In this document: positions 24,061 to 31,598 of the stretch, piece after piece
Layout: each line of letters starts with the position of its first letter
How positions within the stretch are numbered: position 1 is the first letter of the stretch
Assembly (NCBI GenBank): GCA_964646755.1
Contig: CAZYIE010000009.1
Span: 25,199-89,198 of the forward strand
From: MVRV01 sp964646755
GTDB taxonomy: Bacteria; Desulfobacterota; Syntrophia; Syntrophales; Smithellaceae
Length of the DNA stretch: 64,000 bases
Reading direction: 5' to 3'
Notes under the pieces: model-generated
The model's input: only the letters and a program-made list of their open reading frames with translations
What the model was told of the DNA's origin: nothing
The model's database searches: none
Program-made: the position numbers and the translations under genes

Positions 24061-25017
24061 GTGAGTTCAAACAATTTTAAACATCTTTACGGTCCCGTTC
24101 CCTCACGCAGACTGGGGCGGTCACTGGGTATTGATCTTGTGCCTTTTAAAACCTGCACTTACGATTGTATCTATTGCCAGTTGGGCAGAACAACAAAAAA
24201 AACAATTGAACGGCGACCCTATGTGCCCATCGAAGATATAATAAGTGAGTTACAAATCAAATTGACAACGGGGGAACATCCCTCTTTCATCAGTATCGCC
24301 GGTTCCGGGGAACCGACACTGCATTCAGAAATCGGTGAACTTATTGCCATGATCAAGGCAATAACAAAAATACCCGTGGCCGTTCTGACAAACGGCTCTT
24401 TGCTGTTTATGCCGGAAGTCCGGACAGCCCTGATGCAGGCCGATCTGGTCATTCCCTCGCTGGATGCAGGGGATGAAGCATTGTTCCATTACATCAATCG
24501 CCCGCAAGCGGATATTTCTTTTGATGAAATGGTGAGCGGCCTGATTGAGTTTACTCGAAATTTTCCAGGCGACGTGTGGCTGGAAGTCCTCTTGCTTTCG
24601 GGCATTACCGGCATGGACACCGAAGTGCGAAAAATTGCCGCTTACGCCAAAAAGATCAGAGCACAGAGAGTGCAGCTCAACACAGTTTGCCGCCCGGCGG
24701 CAGAGGACTTTGCCTGCACCGTGGCAGGCAGTCAGATGGCGAAGTTCGCCCTGCTGTTTCCGGGCACAGTAGATGTTATCAGTAAACATGAAAGTGATTC
24801 TTTTTCCGGCTCTTTGCCCAACGACACAAACACTGCCGAAATCGTCAATCTGTTGGCGAGACGTCCCTGCACGCTTTCCGGAATCTGCTCAGGACTGGGT
24901 TTGCATCCACATGACGCAGTCAAAAAACTCAAAAAGCTCGCGGACGAAAAACAAATCACGACACTGCGCGCGGATCACGATGTGTTTTATAAGATAACGG
25001 GAAAAGGCCGGACATGA
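24061..25017 (+). CDS. Radical SAM protein
   Basis: A 318-residue enzyme with the radical SAM cluster motif CTYDCIYC (about residue 33), GSGEPTLHSEI (about residue 81, SAM binding) and a C-terminal winged-helix-like domain (LSGICSGLGLHPHDAVKKLK). The opening YGPVPSRRLGRSLGIDL places it in the group of wyosine-like radical SAM proteins that occur with DUF89, NifX and MinD genes. The start codon is GTG, 3 bases after the FmdB gene. The substrate is unknown. By context it may take part in making or inserting a metal cofactor. Confidence 0.88.
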   Translation: MSSNNFKHLYGPVPSRRLGRSLGIDLVPFKTCTYDCIYCQLGRTTKKTIERRPYVPIEDIISELQIKLTTGEHPSFISIAGSGEPTLHSEIGELIAMIKAITKIPVAVLTNGSLLFMPEVRTALMQADLVIPSLDAGDEALFHYINRPQADISFDEMVSGLIEFTRNFPGDVWLEVLLLSGITGMDTEVRKIAAYAKKIRAQRVQLNTVCRPAAEDFACTVAGSQMAKFALLFPGTVDVISKHESDSFSGSLPNDTNTAEIVNLLARRPCTLSGICSGLGLHPHDAVKKLKKLADEKQITTLRADHDVFYKITGKGRT

Positions 25018-25032
25018 CGAAAGGATCAAGGC

Positions 25033-25677
25033 ATGAATTCTAAAAACGCAATACCGGTAGCTTTCGAGGGATTAAAACTGATTATTCCGCTGGCCGTTCT
25101 GACGATTGTGCTGATGTGGCTGGAATGGATAATTGCAGGTTTTATATTACTGGCACTTACCCTGTTTGTCCTGTTCTTTTTTCGTGACCCCAGGCGAAGA
25201 ACACCTGAAGGAGAAAATGTGGTGGTATCGCCGGCTGACGGCAAGGTAATTGTAATCAAGGATATCTATGAACCCGATTATCTTCAACAGAATGTAAAAC
25301 AAATCAGTATTTTTCTTTCTGTGTTCAACGTACACGTGAATCGCGCGCCGATTGGCGGCACAATCGAAATCGTTAAGTACAACCCCGGCAAATTTCATAT
25401 CGCGGCTCTTGATAAAGCGTCGCTCGAAAACGAACAAACAGCAACGGTCATCGCGGACGGAAAGACAAAAATGCTTGTAAAACAAATAGCCGGAATTCTC
25501 GCGAGGCGGATCATCTGCTATGTCCAACCCGGCGACGTGGTCAAAAGGGGCGAACGATATGGCCTGATCTGCTTCGGCTCGCGGGTTGATATTTTTCTGC
25601 CCATTGATTCGGAGATCAAAGTGAAACTCGGTGATAAAATCAAGGGCGCCAGGGATATTATTGCGTTGTTGAAATAA
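25033..25677 (+). CDS. psd: Phosphatidylserine decarboxylase proenzyme (short type)
   Basis: A 214-residue pyruvoyl enzyme that makes phosphatidylethanolamine at the membrane. Two N-terminal hydrophobic segments (residues ~10-50) are followed by VVSPADGKV, FLSVFNVHVNRAP, and the C-terminal cleavage site FGSRVDIFLP, whose Ser becomes the pyruvoyl group. The length matches the short archaeal/anaerobe type. No phosphatidylserine synthase gene is adjacent in the window. It starts 15 bases after the radical SAM gene with AAGGATC upstream. It is the second pyruvoyl enzyme in this cluster. Confidence 0.9.
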   Translation: MNSKNAIPVAFEGLKLIIPLAVLTIVLMWLEWIIAGFILLALTLFVLFFFRDPRRRTPEGENVVVSPADGKVIVIKDIYEPDYLQQNVKQISIFLSVFNVHVNRAPIGGTIEIVKYNPGKFHIAALDKASLENEQTATVIADGKTKMLVKQIAGILARRIICYVQPGDVVKRGERYGLICFGSRVDIFLPIDSEIKVKLGDKIKGARDIIALLK

Positions 25678-25718
25678 GAATAATATACTAGTATCTTATA
25701 GCAAAGGACAATGCGGTT

Positions 25719-26027
25719 GTGACGGAAAATGAATTAGTAGAAAATTATCAGCGCTATATCGACAATATGGCTACGATATTGATAAAGAGCGGTCTTATAT
25801 TCTTGAAACTGATCCGGATACCGTCACCGGTCGGGAAAATGGTCCTGAGCGATTTCAATTCGCGGGGATTTGCCCTCGCTGATAAGATTCACGCGCTGGA
25901 GGGAAGACGGCATGAAGTAGGCGCGGGCACCATGATCGAAACAAAGGATATATTCACAGAATACGGATTGACGGCGGATGAGTACCAGGGCACAAATCAG
26001 GATGTCCTGGTGGCCTGCCGAACATGA
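25719..26027 (+). CDS. Hypothetical protein, 102 residues
   Basis: A protein with a GTG start, preceded by AAAGGA at a 9-base spacing. It begins with an amphipathic helix (ELVENYQRYIDNMATILIKS), has a hydrophobic segment near residues 20-32 and a charged C-terminus ending in VACRT. I do not recognise a family. Gene order, direction and codon use match the surrounding operon, so I regard it as real. It may associate with the membrane, as the preceding decarboxylase does. Confidence 0.6.
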   Translation: MTENELVENYQRYIDNMATILIKSGLIFLKLIRIPSPVGKMVLSDFNSRGFALADKIHALEGRRHEVGAGTMIETKDIFTEYGLTADEYQGTNQDVLVACRT

Positions 26028-26050
26028 AGGGAACAGGTGAGAACGACTGC

Positions 26051-26152
26051 ATGAATGGCGTTGAAGACATAAAAAGGTATGTGGAAACATGCCGCGAGGC
26101 GTTTTGGCAGAATATTTTTCAGAAGAAATTCAACAATGAATCGGAATCATGA
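26051..26152 (+). CDS. Tiny ORF of 33 residues (possible gene remnant)
   Basis: ATG at 26051 opens MNGVEDIKRYVETCREAFWQ and ends at 26152, overlapping the start of the DnaJ-like gene by 17 bases in another frame. A possible ribosome site (AGGTGAG) lies about 13 bases upstream. The sequence resembles the N-terminal helix seen in front of some longer proteins, so this could be a truncated gene or a real micro-protein translated together with the DnaJ-like gene. Low confidence. Confidence 0.35.
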   Translation: MNGVEDIKRYVETCREAFWQNIFQKKFNNESES

Positions 26153-26465
26153 AATAGATAGAGCCAGGCGTTTATTGGGCATTTCCGGAAAGGGTACGGC
26201 AGAGGCCGCCAAGAAAGGCTATCGGGATATGGCCAAAATCTGGCATCCGGACATCAATAAAAAAAAAGAAGCGCATGCGAAAATGCAGGAAATTAACAAA
26301 GCCTTTGCTTTATTGATGAAAGAAGAGTTTGGAATTCTTGATTGGTGGGAAGACTATAACCGCTGGTGGTGGCGACAGTACGGCAATGATCCGATCTGGG
26401 GCAATTGTTACCCTGAAGATAATGCCGAAGCATCGGTCGGAAAAAGGAAGGTTATCGAAAAGTAA
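26136..26465 (+). CDS. J-domain protein (short DnaJ-like)
   Basis: A 109-residue protein consisting of a J-domain (RARRLLGISGKGTAEAAKKG, then IWHPDINKK with the HPD motif that stimulates DnaK ATPase) and a Trp-rich C-terminus (WWEDYNRWWWRQYG). No Gly/Phe or zinc-finger region is present, so it is a dedicated co-chaperone rather than general DnaJ. The ATG at 26136 starts the J-domain directly; an earlier in-frame ATG at 26079 would add 19 residues of unlikely sequence. Iron-sulfur systems use a J-protein (HscB) with Hsp70, and a parallel role for this cluster is an attractive inference. Confidence 0.82.
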   Translation: MNRNHEIDRARRLLGISGKGTAEAAKKGYRDMAKIWHPDINKKKEAHAKMQEINKAFALLMKEEFGILDWWEDYNRWWWRQYGNDPIWGNCYPEDNAEASVGKRKVIEK

Positions 26466-26496
26466 AGCATCCGGCGAAAAAGGAAATCGTAAATAA

Positions 26497-27369
26497 ATGA
26501 AAGAGCTTGTTATCATCAGCGGAAAGGGAGGAACTGGCAAGACCAGTGTCACCGCTTCTTTCGCCGTTTTAGCCGAACGTCCCGTCATCTGCGACTGCGA
26601 TGTGGACGCAGCGGATCTGCATCTGGTTTTGGCGCCTGATATTCGGGAAAAGCATGAATTCCGCGGCGGTCACGAAGCGGTGCTTCGTCAGGCCGACTGC
26701 ATCGGCTGCGGCATCTGCTATGATTACTGCCGTTTCGATGCGATCCGGAAAGAACACACCCCTGAAGGCGGGCTTTTGTTTTCAGTTGACCACATCTCCT
26801 GCGAAGGATGCGGTGTTTGCGTCCGGTTCTGCCCTGAACAGGCAATTGATTTCCCGGAATGCCTTTGCGGCCAGTGGTTTGTATCGGAGACGCGTTGCGG
26901 CCCGATGGTGCACGCACGCCTGGGAGTGGCCGCAGAAAATTCCGGCAAGCTTGTTTCCACCGTGCGGCGGGAAGCGCGCCGCATCGCAGAGGAACAAAAT
27001 TTAAAAATGGTAATTGTGGATGGTCCACCAGGCATCGGCTGCCCTGTTATCGCATCCCTCACCGGCGCTTCACAGGTTCTTATTGTCACGGAACCAACGG
27101 TGTCCGGCGAACATGATCTGGAAAGAGTGCTTTCGCTGACTCGCCATTTTCAAATCCCGACAGCCATTTGCGTCAACAAATGGGATATAAACGCGGAAAT
27201 GACTCAACAAATCGAGCATAAAGCAAGGCTTGCCGGGGCGAGCATTGCCGGACGAATTCGCTACGACCGGGCTGTCACGCTGGCGCAAATACAAAAAAAG
27301 GCAGTTGTGGAAATCGACGCTGTCAGCGCCGCCGACATTAAACAAATTTGGGAAAATCTTAATCTTTAG
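26497..27369 (+). CDS. MinD-family ATPase with inserted 2[4Fe-4S] ferredoxin domain (copy 2)
   Basis: A 290-residue paralogue of the ATPase at 22949, with Walker A SGKGGTGKTSVTASFA, cluster motifs CIGCGICYDYC and CEGCGVCVRFC (residues ~68-110) and Walker B VIVDGPPGIGCPVI. The insert lies between the same strands as in copy 1, so the pair arose by duplication. In the Desulfovibrio orange-protein locus two such ATPases occur together with a NifX-like protein and a sigma-54 activator; the same components are found here. An ATP-driven cluster or electron transfer complex is inferred. Confidence 0.9.
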   Translation: MKELVIISGKGGTGKTSVTASFAVLAERPVICDCDVDAADLHLVLAPDIREKHEFRGGHEAVLRQADCIGCGICYDYCRFDAIRKEHTPEGGLLFSVDHISCEGCGVCVRFCPEQAIDFPECLCGQWFVSETRCGPMVHARLGVAAENSGKLVSTVRREARRIAEEQNLKMVIVDGPPGIGCPVIASLTGASQVLIVTEPTVSGEHDLERVLSLTRHFQIPTAICVNKWDINAEMTQQIEHKARLAGASIAGRIRYDRAVTLAQIQKKAVVEIDAVSAADIKQIWENLNL

Positions 27370-27387
27370 GAGGTATAAAAAGTAAAA

Positions 27388-28677
27388 ATGGAAGTAATTA
27401 ATCTGGATAATTTTTATCTGACAGCGCGCCGGCATGCAAAAGACCCGCATAACATGGGAGCACTCGATAAATTTAACGGGCACGCAAAAATCACCGGTCC
27501 CTGCGGAGACACGATGGAGTTCTGGCTTGATGTACAAAATGAAAAGATAGAGAAAATATCGTTTATCACAGATGGCTGCGATCCGTCACGGGCATGCGGC
27601 AGCATGACAACCTGTCTGGCCAGGGAGAAAACCGTTGAAGAAGCCAAAGAGATCAGCCAGCAGGATGTGCTCAAAGCGCTGGAAGGACTTCCCGAAGACC
27701 ACGACCATTGTGCGCTACTGGCTACAAATACTCTAAAAGCGGCTCTGGTAAATTACGAAAAAGAATCTGCGGCAAAAACCGCGTCCAGCCCGAAGAAAAC
27801 GTGTGATACCTGCGGCGATTCAACCTGTTCCGCCACTAAAAAAGGCAAGGATGAATCACCGGAGGAATTTGCCGACCGGCGCAGATTGCAGGCCCGGCTT
27901 TGCCGCATTCAACACAAAATTGTTGTGCTTTCCGGCAAGGGCGGCGTCGGCAAAAGCACGGTTGCCGTTAATCTGGCCACGGCGCTGGCACTGAACGGTT
28001 TGCGCGTCGGCCTCTTAGACGTCGATATTCACGGCCCGAGCGTGCCCACCATGCTCGGGCTGGAAGACAAAACCCTCCAGGGCACTGACGGAGGATTGCT
28101 TCCGGTAGAACTGGGTAACATGAAAATCATGTCGATTGGATTTTTACTTAAAAACCCCGACGACGCCATCATTTGGCGTGGTCCAATGAAAATGGGAGTA
28201 ATAAAGCAGTTTCTCACGGATGTAGAATGGGGCGACCTGGACTATCTGATTGTGGACGCACCTCCCGGAACCGGCGACGAACCGCTTTCGCTTTGTCAAC
28301 TCATCTCGCCGCTCGACGGCGCGGTCATAGTTACCACGCCGCAGAGGGTGGCGGCGGTGGATGTACGCAAATCAATCAGCTTCTGCCGACAGCTTAATGT
28401 GCCGGTACTGGGCATCATCGAAAACATGAGCGGGTTTGTTTGTCCCAAATGCGGTGAAATTACACAGATTCTGCCCGCGGGTGGTGGAAGAAAAATAGCC
28501 GTGGACATGAAAGTTCCTTTCCTGGGCGCCATTCCCATGGACCCGGGCATTGCCCAATCCGGCGATTCCGGAAAAGTTTTTATTTATCATTCATCAAACA
28601 CCCCGACGGGGGTAATTATGCAGGATATTATCGATCAAATCACGGGCTTGGATCAATCAAAAAAACTAAATTCATAA
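27388..28677 (+). CDS. IscU-like domain fused to Mrp/NBP35-type ATPase
   Basis: A 429-residue two-domain protein. Residues 1-130 resemble NifU/IscU scaffolds (PHNMGALDKFNGHAKITGPC, then TDGCDPSRACGSM). A Cys-rich linker follows (CDTCGDSTCSA). Residues ~160-425 form an Mrp ATPase with SGKGGVGKSTVAVNLA, VDIHGPSVP, VDAPPGTGDEP and the cluster-binding CPKCGE. Mrp proteins carry 4Fe-4S clusters to target proteins; joining a scaffold to the carrier makes a self-contained assembly factor. It starts 18 bases after MinD copy 2 with AGGAGG upstream. Confidence 0.88.
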   Translation: MEVINLDNFYLTARRHAKDPHNMGALDKFNGHAKITGPCGDTMEFWLDVQNEKIEKISFITDGCDPSRACGSMTTCLAREKTVEEAKEISQQDVLKALEGLPEDHDHCALLATNTLKAALVNYEKESAAKTASSPKKTCDTCGDSTCSATKKGKDESPEEFADRRRLQARLCRIQHKIVVLSGKGGVGKSTVAVNLATALALNGLRVGLLDVDIHGPSVPTMLGLEDKTLQGTDGGLLPVELGNMKIMSIGFLLKNPDDAIIWRGPMKMGVIKQFLTDVEWGDLDYLIVDAPPGTGDEPLSLCQLISPLDGAVIVTTPQRVAAVDVRKSISFCRQLNVPVLGIIENMSGFVCPKCGEITQILPAGGGRKIAVDMKVPFLGAIPMDPGIAQSGDSGKVFIYHSSNTPTGVIMQDIIDQITGLDQSKKLNS

Positions 28678-28689
28678 GGAGAAAACACC

Positions 28690-29028
28690 ATGAAAATTGC
28701 CATACCATTAGCGGAAGGAAAACTGACCATGCATTTCGGCCACTGCGCGAGTTTTGCGCTGGTCGATGTTGATCCTCAAACAAAAAACATTATCAAAAGC
28801 GAAGAGATTGCGGCACCCCCTCATGAGCCGGGGCTTTTACCGCCGTGGCTTGCCGAACGGGGCGTGACCATAATTATCGCGGGAGGCATGGGTCAGCGCG
28901 CCCAGCAGTTATTCGCCCAGCAGAACATCCAAGTGGTGGTCGGCGCACCCGCGGACACACCAGAGAAACTAATCACCGATTATTTTGCCGGCACACTGCA
29001 AGTCGGCGCAAATGTCTGCGATCACTAA
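28690..29028 (+). CDS. NifX-like protein
   Basis: A 112-residue member of the dinitrogenase iron-molybdenum cofactor family with MKIAIPLAEGKLTMHFGHCA carrying the HFGHC motif, the glycine turn IIAGGMGQRAQQLF and a C-terminal FAGTLQVG. It is closest in pattern to the protein at 14831. It lies 12 bases behind the IscU-Mrp fusion and 20 bases before an MBL-fold gene, with AAGGAG upstream. It likely accepts a cluster from the Mrp ATPase, by analogy with NifX and orange protein. Confidence 0.87.
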   Translation: MKIAIPLAEGKLTMHFGHCASFALVDVDPQTKNIIKSEEIAAPPHEPGLLPPWLAERGVTIIIAGGMGQRAQQLFAQQNIQVVVGAPADTPEKLITDYFAGTLQVGANVCDH

Positions 29029-29048
29029 ATTAAAAGGAGAAATATACA

Positions 29049-30002
29049 ATGGCTGCAATTAAATTAAACGCTGTGGATAAGGTCGAGATTATGACCTTGC
29101 AGGACAACTATATCGAAATGACGGCGATGGACAACAATGCCGTCGTTACACGCGCCATGCCGCTCCAAGATGGTGAAATCCGCGCCTCTGTTCTGGCGGA
29201 ACACGGTTTTTCGGCGCTTGTCAAAACGACCGGAGAAGGCAAAACGCACACGCTGCTTTTTGATTTTGGCTTTTCCGAAAACGGCGCGGCGCAAAACGTT
29301 AAAACTCTGGGAGTTGATCTGAAGGAAGTCGAGGCTGTAGCTCTCTCGCATGGACACAGTGACCACACAGGCGGTATGACCAGGATGGCAGCGATGATCG
29401 GGAAAGAAAACGTTCCTTTAGTTGTGCATCCGGCCGTATTTAAGTCGCCGCGTTATGTTAAACTGGGCGAAGAATTCAAACTCAATTTTCCCAAATTGAC
29501 GCGCGACATGGTTAAACAAGCGGGCCTTTCTGTAATTGAAACGGACAAGCCCTATCCGCTGCTGGATAACTCCATTCTTTTCCTGGGTGAAGTCCCACAC
29601 ACCACGGATTTTGAAAAAGGGTGGCCCCTCCCTCATTGCCAAAAAGATGGCAAGGAAGTCTGGGATCCCATCGAAGACGACACATCCATTGTTATGAATC
29701 TTAAAGACAAGGGGCTGGTGATTCTTTCCGGCTGCGCCCATTCGGGCATTGTCAATACTGTGCGCTACGCAATGGCTGTAACCGGTATCGATAAGGTTCA
29801 CGTCATAATGGGCGGATTTCATCTCTCCGGCCCGTTTTTTGAGCCGATTGTTGACCGGACAACTGATGAACTGCAGAAGCTTCACCCGGCCTTTATCATT
29901 CCAACACATTGTACGGGCAGAAAGGCTATAATGGCCATGGAAAAGCAAATGCCTGATCAATTTATTTTAAATATGTCGGGGACAAAACTTACGTTTGCGT
30001 GA
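29049..30002 (+). CDS. MBL-fold metallo-hydrolase (cytosolic)
   Basis: A 317-residue metallo-beta-lactamase-fold protein. The metal-binding motif is LSHGHSDHTGG (about residue 97), with later ligands in SGCAHSGIVNT (about residue 230) and PTHCTGRKA near the C-terminus. This arrangement matches the group annotated as dihydropterin-ribofuranosyl-aminobenzene phosphate synthase-like proteins. No signal peptide is present, unlike the relative at 36304. It directly follows a NifX-like gene, an order repeated at 35953-37371. The substrate is unknown. Confidence 0.87.
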   Translation: MAAIKLNAVDKVEIMTLQDNYIEMTAMDNNAVVTRAMPLQDGEIRASVLAEHGFSALVKTTGEGKTHTLLFDFGFSENGAAQNVKTLGVDLKEVEAVALSHGHSDHTGGMTRMAAMIGKENVPLVVHPAVFKSPRYVKLGEEFKLNFPKLTRDMVKQAGLSVIETDKPYPLLDNSILFLGEVPHTTDFEKGWPLPHCQKDGKEVWDPIEDDTSIVMNLKDKGLVILSGCAHSGIVNTVRYAMAVTGIDKVHVIMGGFHLSGPFFEPIVDRTTDELQKLHPAFIIPTHCTGRKAIMAMEKQMPDQFILNMSGTKLTFA

Positions 30003-30042
30003 AGTGTGAGGCGTCAGAGGTAAGGGGTGAGCAGGTACAGTC

Positions 30043-30070
30043 AGAACAAGTGGTTGCAACCCCTTGTTCT
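30043..30070 (+). terminator. Hairpin after the MBL gene
   Basis: AGAACAAG (30043-30050) pairs with CTTGTTCT (30063-30070), enclosing the palindrome GGTTGCAACC. There is no T run. It may mark the end of the NifX/MinD/Mrp cluster or act as a regulatory hairpin. Confidence 0.4.
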
Positions 30071-30159
30071 AGGGGAGTAGGGCAAATTACAGTGAAGTTT
30101 CTTAGAAGATGTGCGAAGTGAAGAAAGCTATTTTCTCAATAATACAAAAAGGAGATTAC

Positions 30160-30642
30160 ATGACTAAAAAAGCATTTCAGGATTACTACCCGGATGATTT
30201 GAGCCACTGTTACGGCTGCGGCCGTCTCAATGAACATGGGCTGAAAATAAAAAGTTACTGGGACGGAGAAGAATCCGTCTGTATCCACGAACCCAGGCCG
30301 GAATATATGGCTGTTCCGGGATTTGTGTACGGGGGAATGATTGCCTCTCTAATCGATTGTCACGGAACAGGTACCGCCTCCGCCGCCAAATACCGCTCCG
30401 AAGGCAGGGACATGGATACTCAACCTCCCCTGCGCTTCCTTACCGGCTCACTGCACGTTGATTTTTTGCTGCCAACGCCGATGGGAGTCCCGCTGGAAAT
30501 CCGCGGAAGAGTCAAAGAAGTCAAAGGCCGCAAGGTGATCGTGGAATCAACACTTTCGGCCAATGGCCAAATCTGTGCCCGCGGAGAAGTAGTGGCTGTG
30601 CAGGTTCCGGAGCACATGATGATGGAACTTCTCAAAAAATAA
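30160..30642 (+). CDS. PaaI-type acyl-CoA thioesterase-like protein
   Basis: A 160-residue single hotdog domain. CYGCGRLNEHGLKIKS opens the protein, FVYGGMIASLIDCHGTG forms the central helix with the Asp typical of this thioesterase group, and DFLLPTPMGVPLEIRGRVKE follows. The ATG at 30160 is chosen for AAAAGGAG 6 bases upstream; an earlier in-frame ATG at 30109 would add 17 unlikely residues. Such proteins hydrolyse acyl-CoA esters. The CxxC near the N-terminus recurs in this subgroup. Confidence 0.83.
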   Translation: MTKKAFQDYYPDDLSHCYGCGRLNEHGLKIKSYWDGEESVCIHEPRPEYMAVPGFVYGGMIASLIDCHGTGTASAAKYRSEGRDMDTQPPLRFLTGSLHVDFLLPTPMGVPLEIRGRVKEVKGRKVIVESTLSANGQICARGEVVAVQVPEHMMMELLKK

Positions 30643-30698
30643 CGCCGGGTGAAAATCAATTTACTTGCATTAATTTGCAGCAAGGAAGGTCTGATATC

Positions 30699-31517
30699 TT
30701 GAACAAGAATATTAAAAGTTTTTATTTTAGTGCTACAGATACCACCAGGAAAATCATTACCGGCATAGCCGACAGACTTGCCGCCGATTTGAGCAGCAAA
30801 GAAGTTAAAAATATTGATTTTACATTACCGGATGCCAGAAAAGAACCGGTGTCTTTCACAGAAGACGATCTTGCTGTTGTCGGATTACCTGTGTATGCCG
30901 GCAGAGTACCCAATGTATTATTAAAATATTTAAATGCCATTAGGGGTAATGGAGCATTGGCAATTGCCGTGGTAGTTTATGGAAATAGACATTATGACGA
31001 TGCCTTAATAGAACTAAGAGATATTCTGGAATTAAAAGGGATGAAAGTCATTGCCGGTGGTGCATTTATAGGCGAACACTCCTTTTCTAAAATTCTTGGC
31101 ATGAACAGACCGGATCAGCAAGATATGTCTGTTGTAACGGAATTTGCGCGGCAAATTTATCAAAAAGTTGCTAAGCAAAATGTATTGGAGAGCGTATTTG
31201 TACCGGGAAACAAACCTTACCAGGCTTATTATCAGCCTAAAGATAAAGACGGCAACCCGGTTTATATACAAAAGGTCACTCCAAAAACCAAGAGCGATTG
31301 CATTAATTGTAAGCTCTGTGTAAGCCTTTGCCCCATGGGATCGATTGATGCTGATGACGTATCGATAATAAAAGGAATTTGCATTAAATGCTGCGCTTGC
31401 ATTAAGCAATGTCCGGTACAAGCAAAGTATTTCGATGATGCCAATTATTTATGGCACAAAAATGAATTAGAAGTTGCTTTTACCTCACCGCGCCGGGAAC
31501 CGGAATTGTTTTTATAG
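30699..31517 (+). CDS. EFR1-type flavodoxin-ferredoxin fusion protein
   Basis: A 272-residue cytosolic electron carrier. Residues ~1-165 form a flavodoxin-like domain (FYFSATDTTRKIITGIA, the FMN phosphate loop, and GLPVYAGRVP). Residues ~200-245 hold two 4Fe-4S motifs, CINCKLCVSLCP and CIKCCACIKQCP. The start is taken at the TTG at 30699 because AAGGAAGG lies at good distance; an in-frame TTG at 30675 is the alternative. EFR1 proteins are widespread in anaerobes with unknown partners. Confidence 0.85.
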   Translation: MNKNIKSFYFSATDTTRKIITGIADRLAADLSSKEVKNIDFTLPDARKEPVSFTEDDLAVVGLPVYAGRVPNVLLKYLNAIRGNGALAIAVVVYGNRHYDDALIELRDILELKGMKVIAGGAFIGEHSFSKILGMNRPDQQDMSVVTEFARQIYQKVAKQNVLESVFVPGNKPYQAYYQPKDKDGNPVYIQKVTPKTKSDCINCKLCVSLCPMGSIDADDVSIIKGICIKCCACIKQCPVQAKYFDDANYLWHKNELEVAFTSPRREPELFL

Positions 31518-31532
31518 ATAATATCCAATACG

Positions 31533-31546
31533 TTGACCTAGATCAA
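31533..31546. promoter_or_regulatory. FNR-like site before the TDT channel gene
   Basis: TTGACCTAGATCAA differs by one base from the FNR consensus TTGAT-N4-ATCAA. It lies 52 bases before the ATG at 31599. The FNR-type regulator at 45676 has the matching recognition helix. Confidence 0.5.
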
Positions 31547-31598
31547 TGCACGTTCGACAAGCAGCTGCTAATGTGTCACCAAAAAGGAGTAAGACTAT

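Noticed and set aside
26079..26135. Upstream extension of the J-domain protein
   Set aside because: The added residues (MWKHAARRFGRIFFRRN) are not part of the J-domain and overlap a separate micro-ORF; the start at 26136 is better.
30043..30070. TTGCAA palindrome considered as a third activator site
   Set aside because: It lacks the ACATAGT core shared by the two enhancer candidates and has no sigma-54 promoter downstream; treated as a hairpin only.
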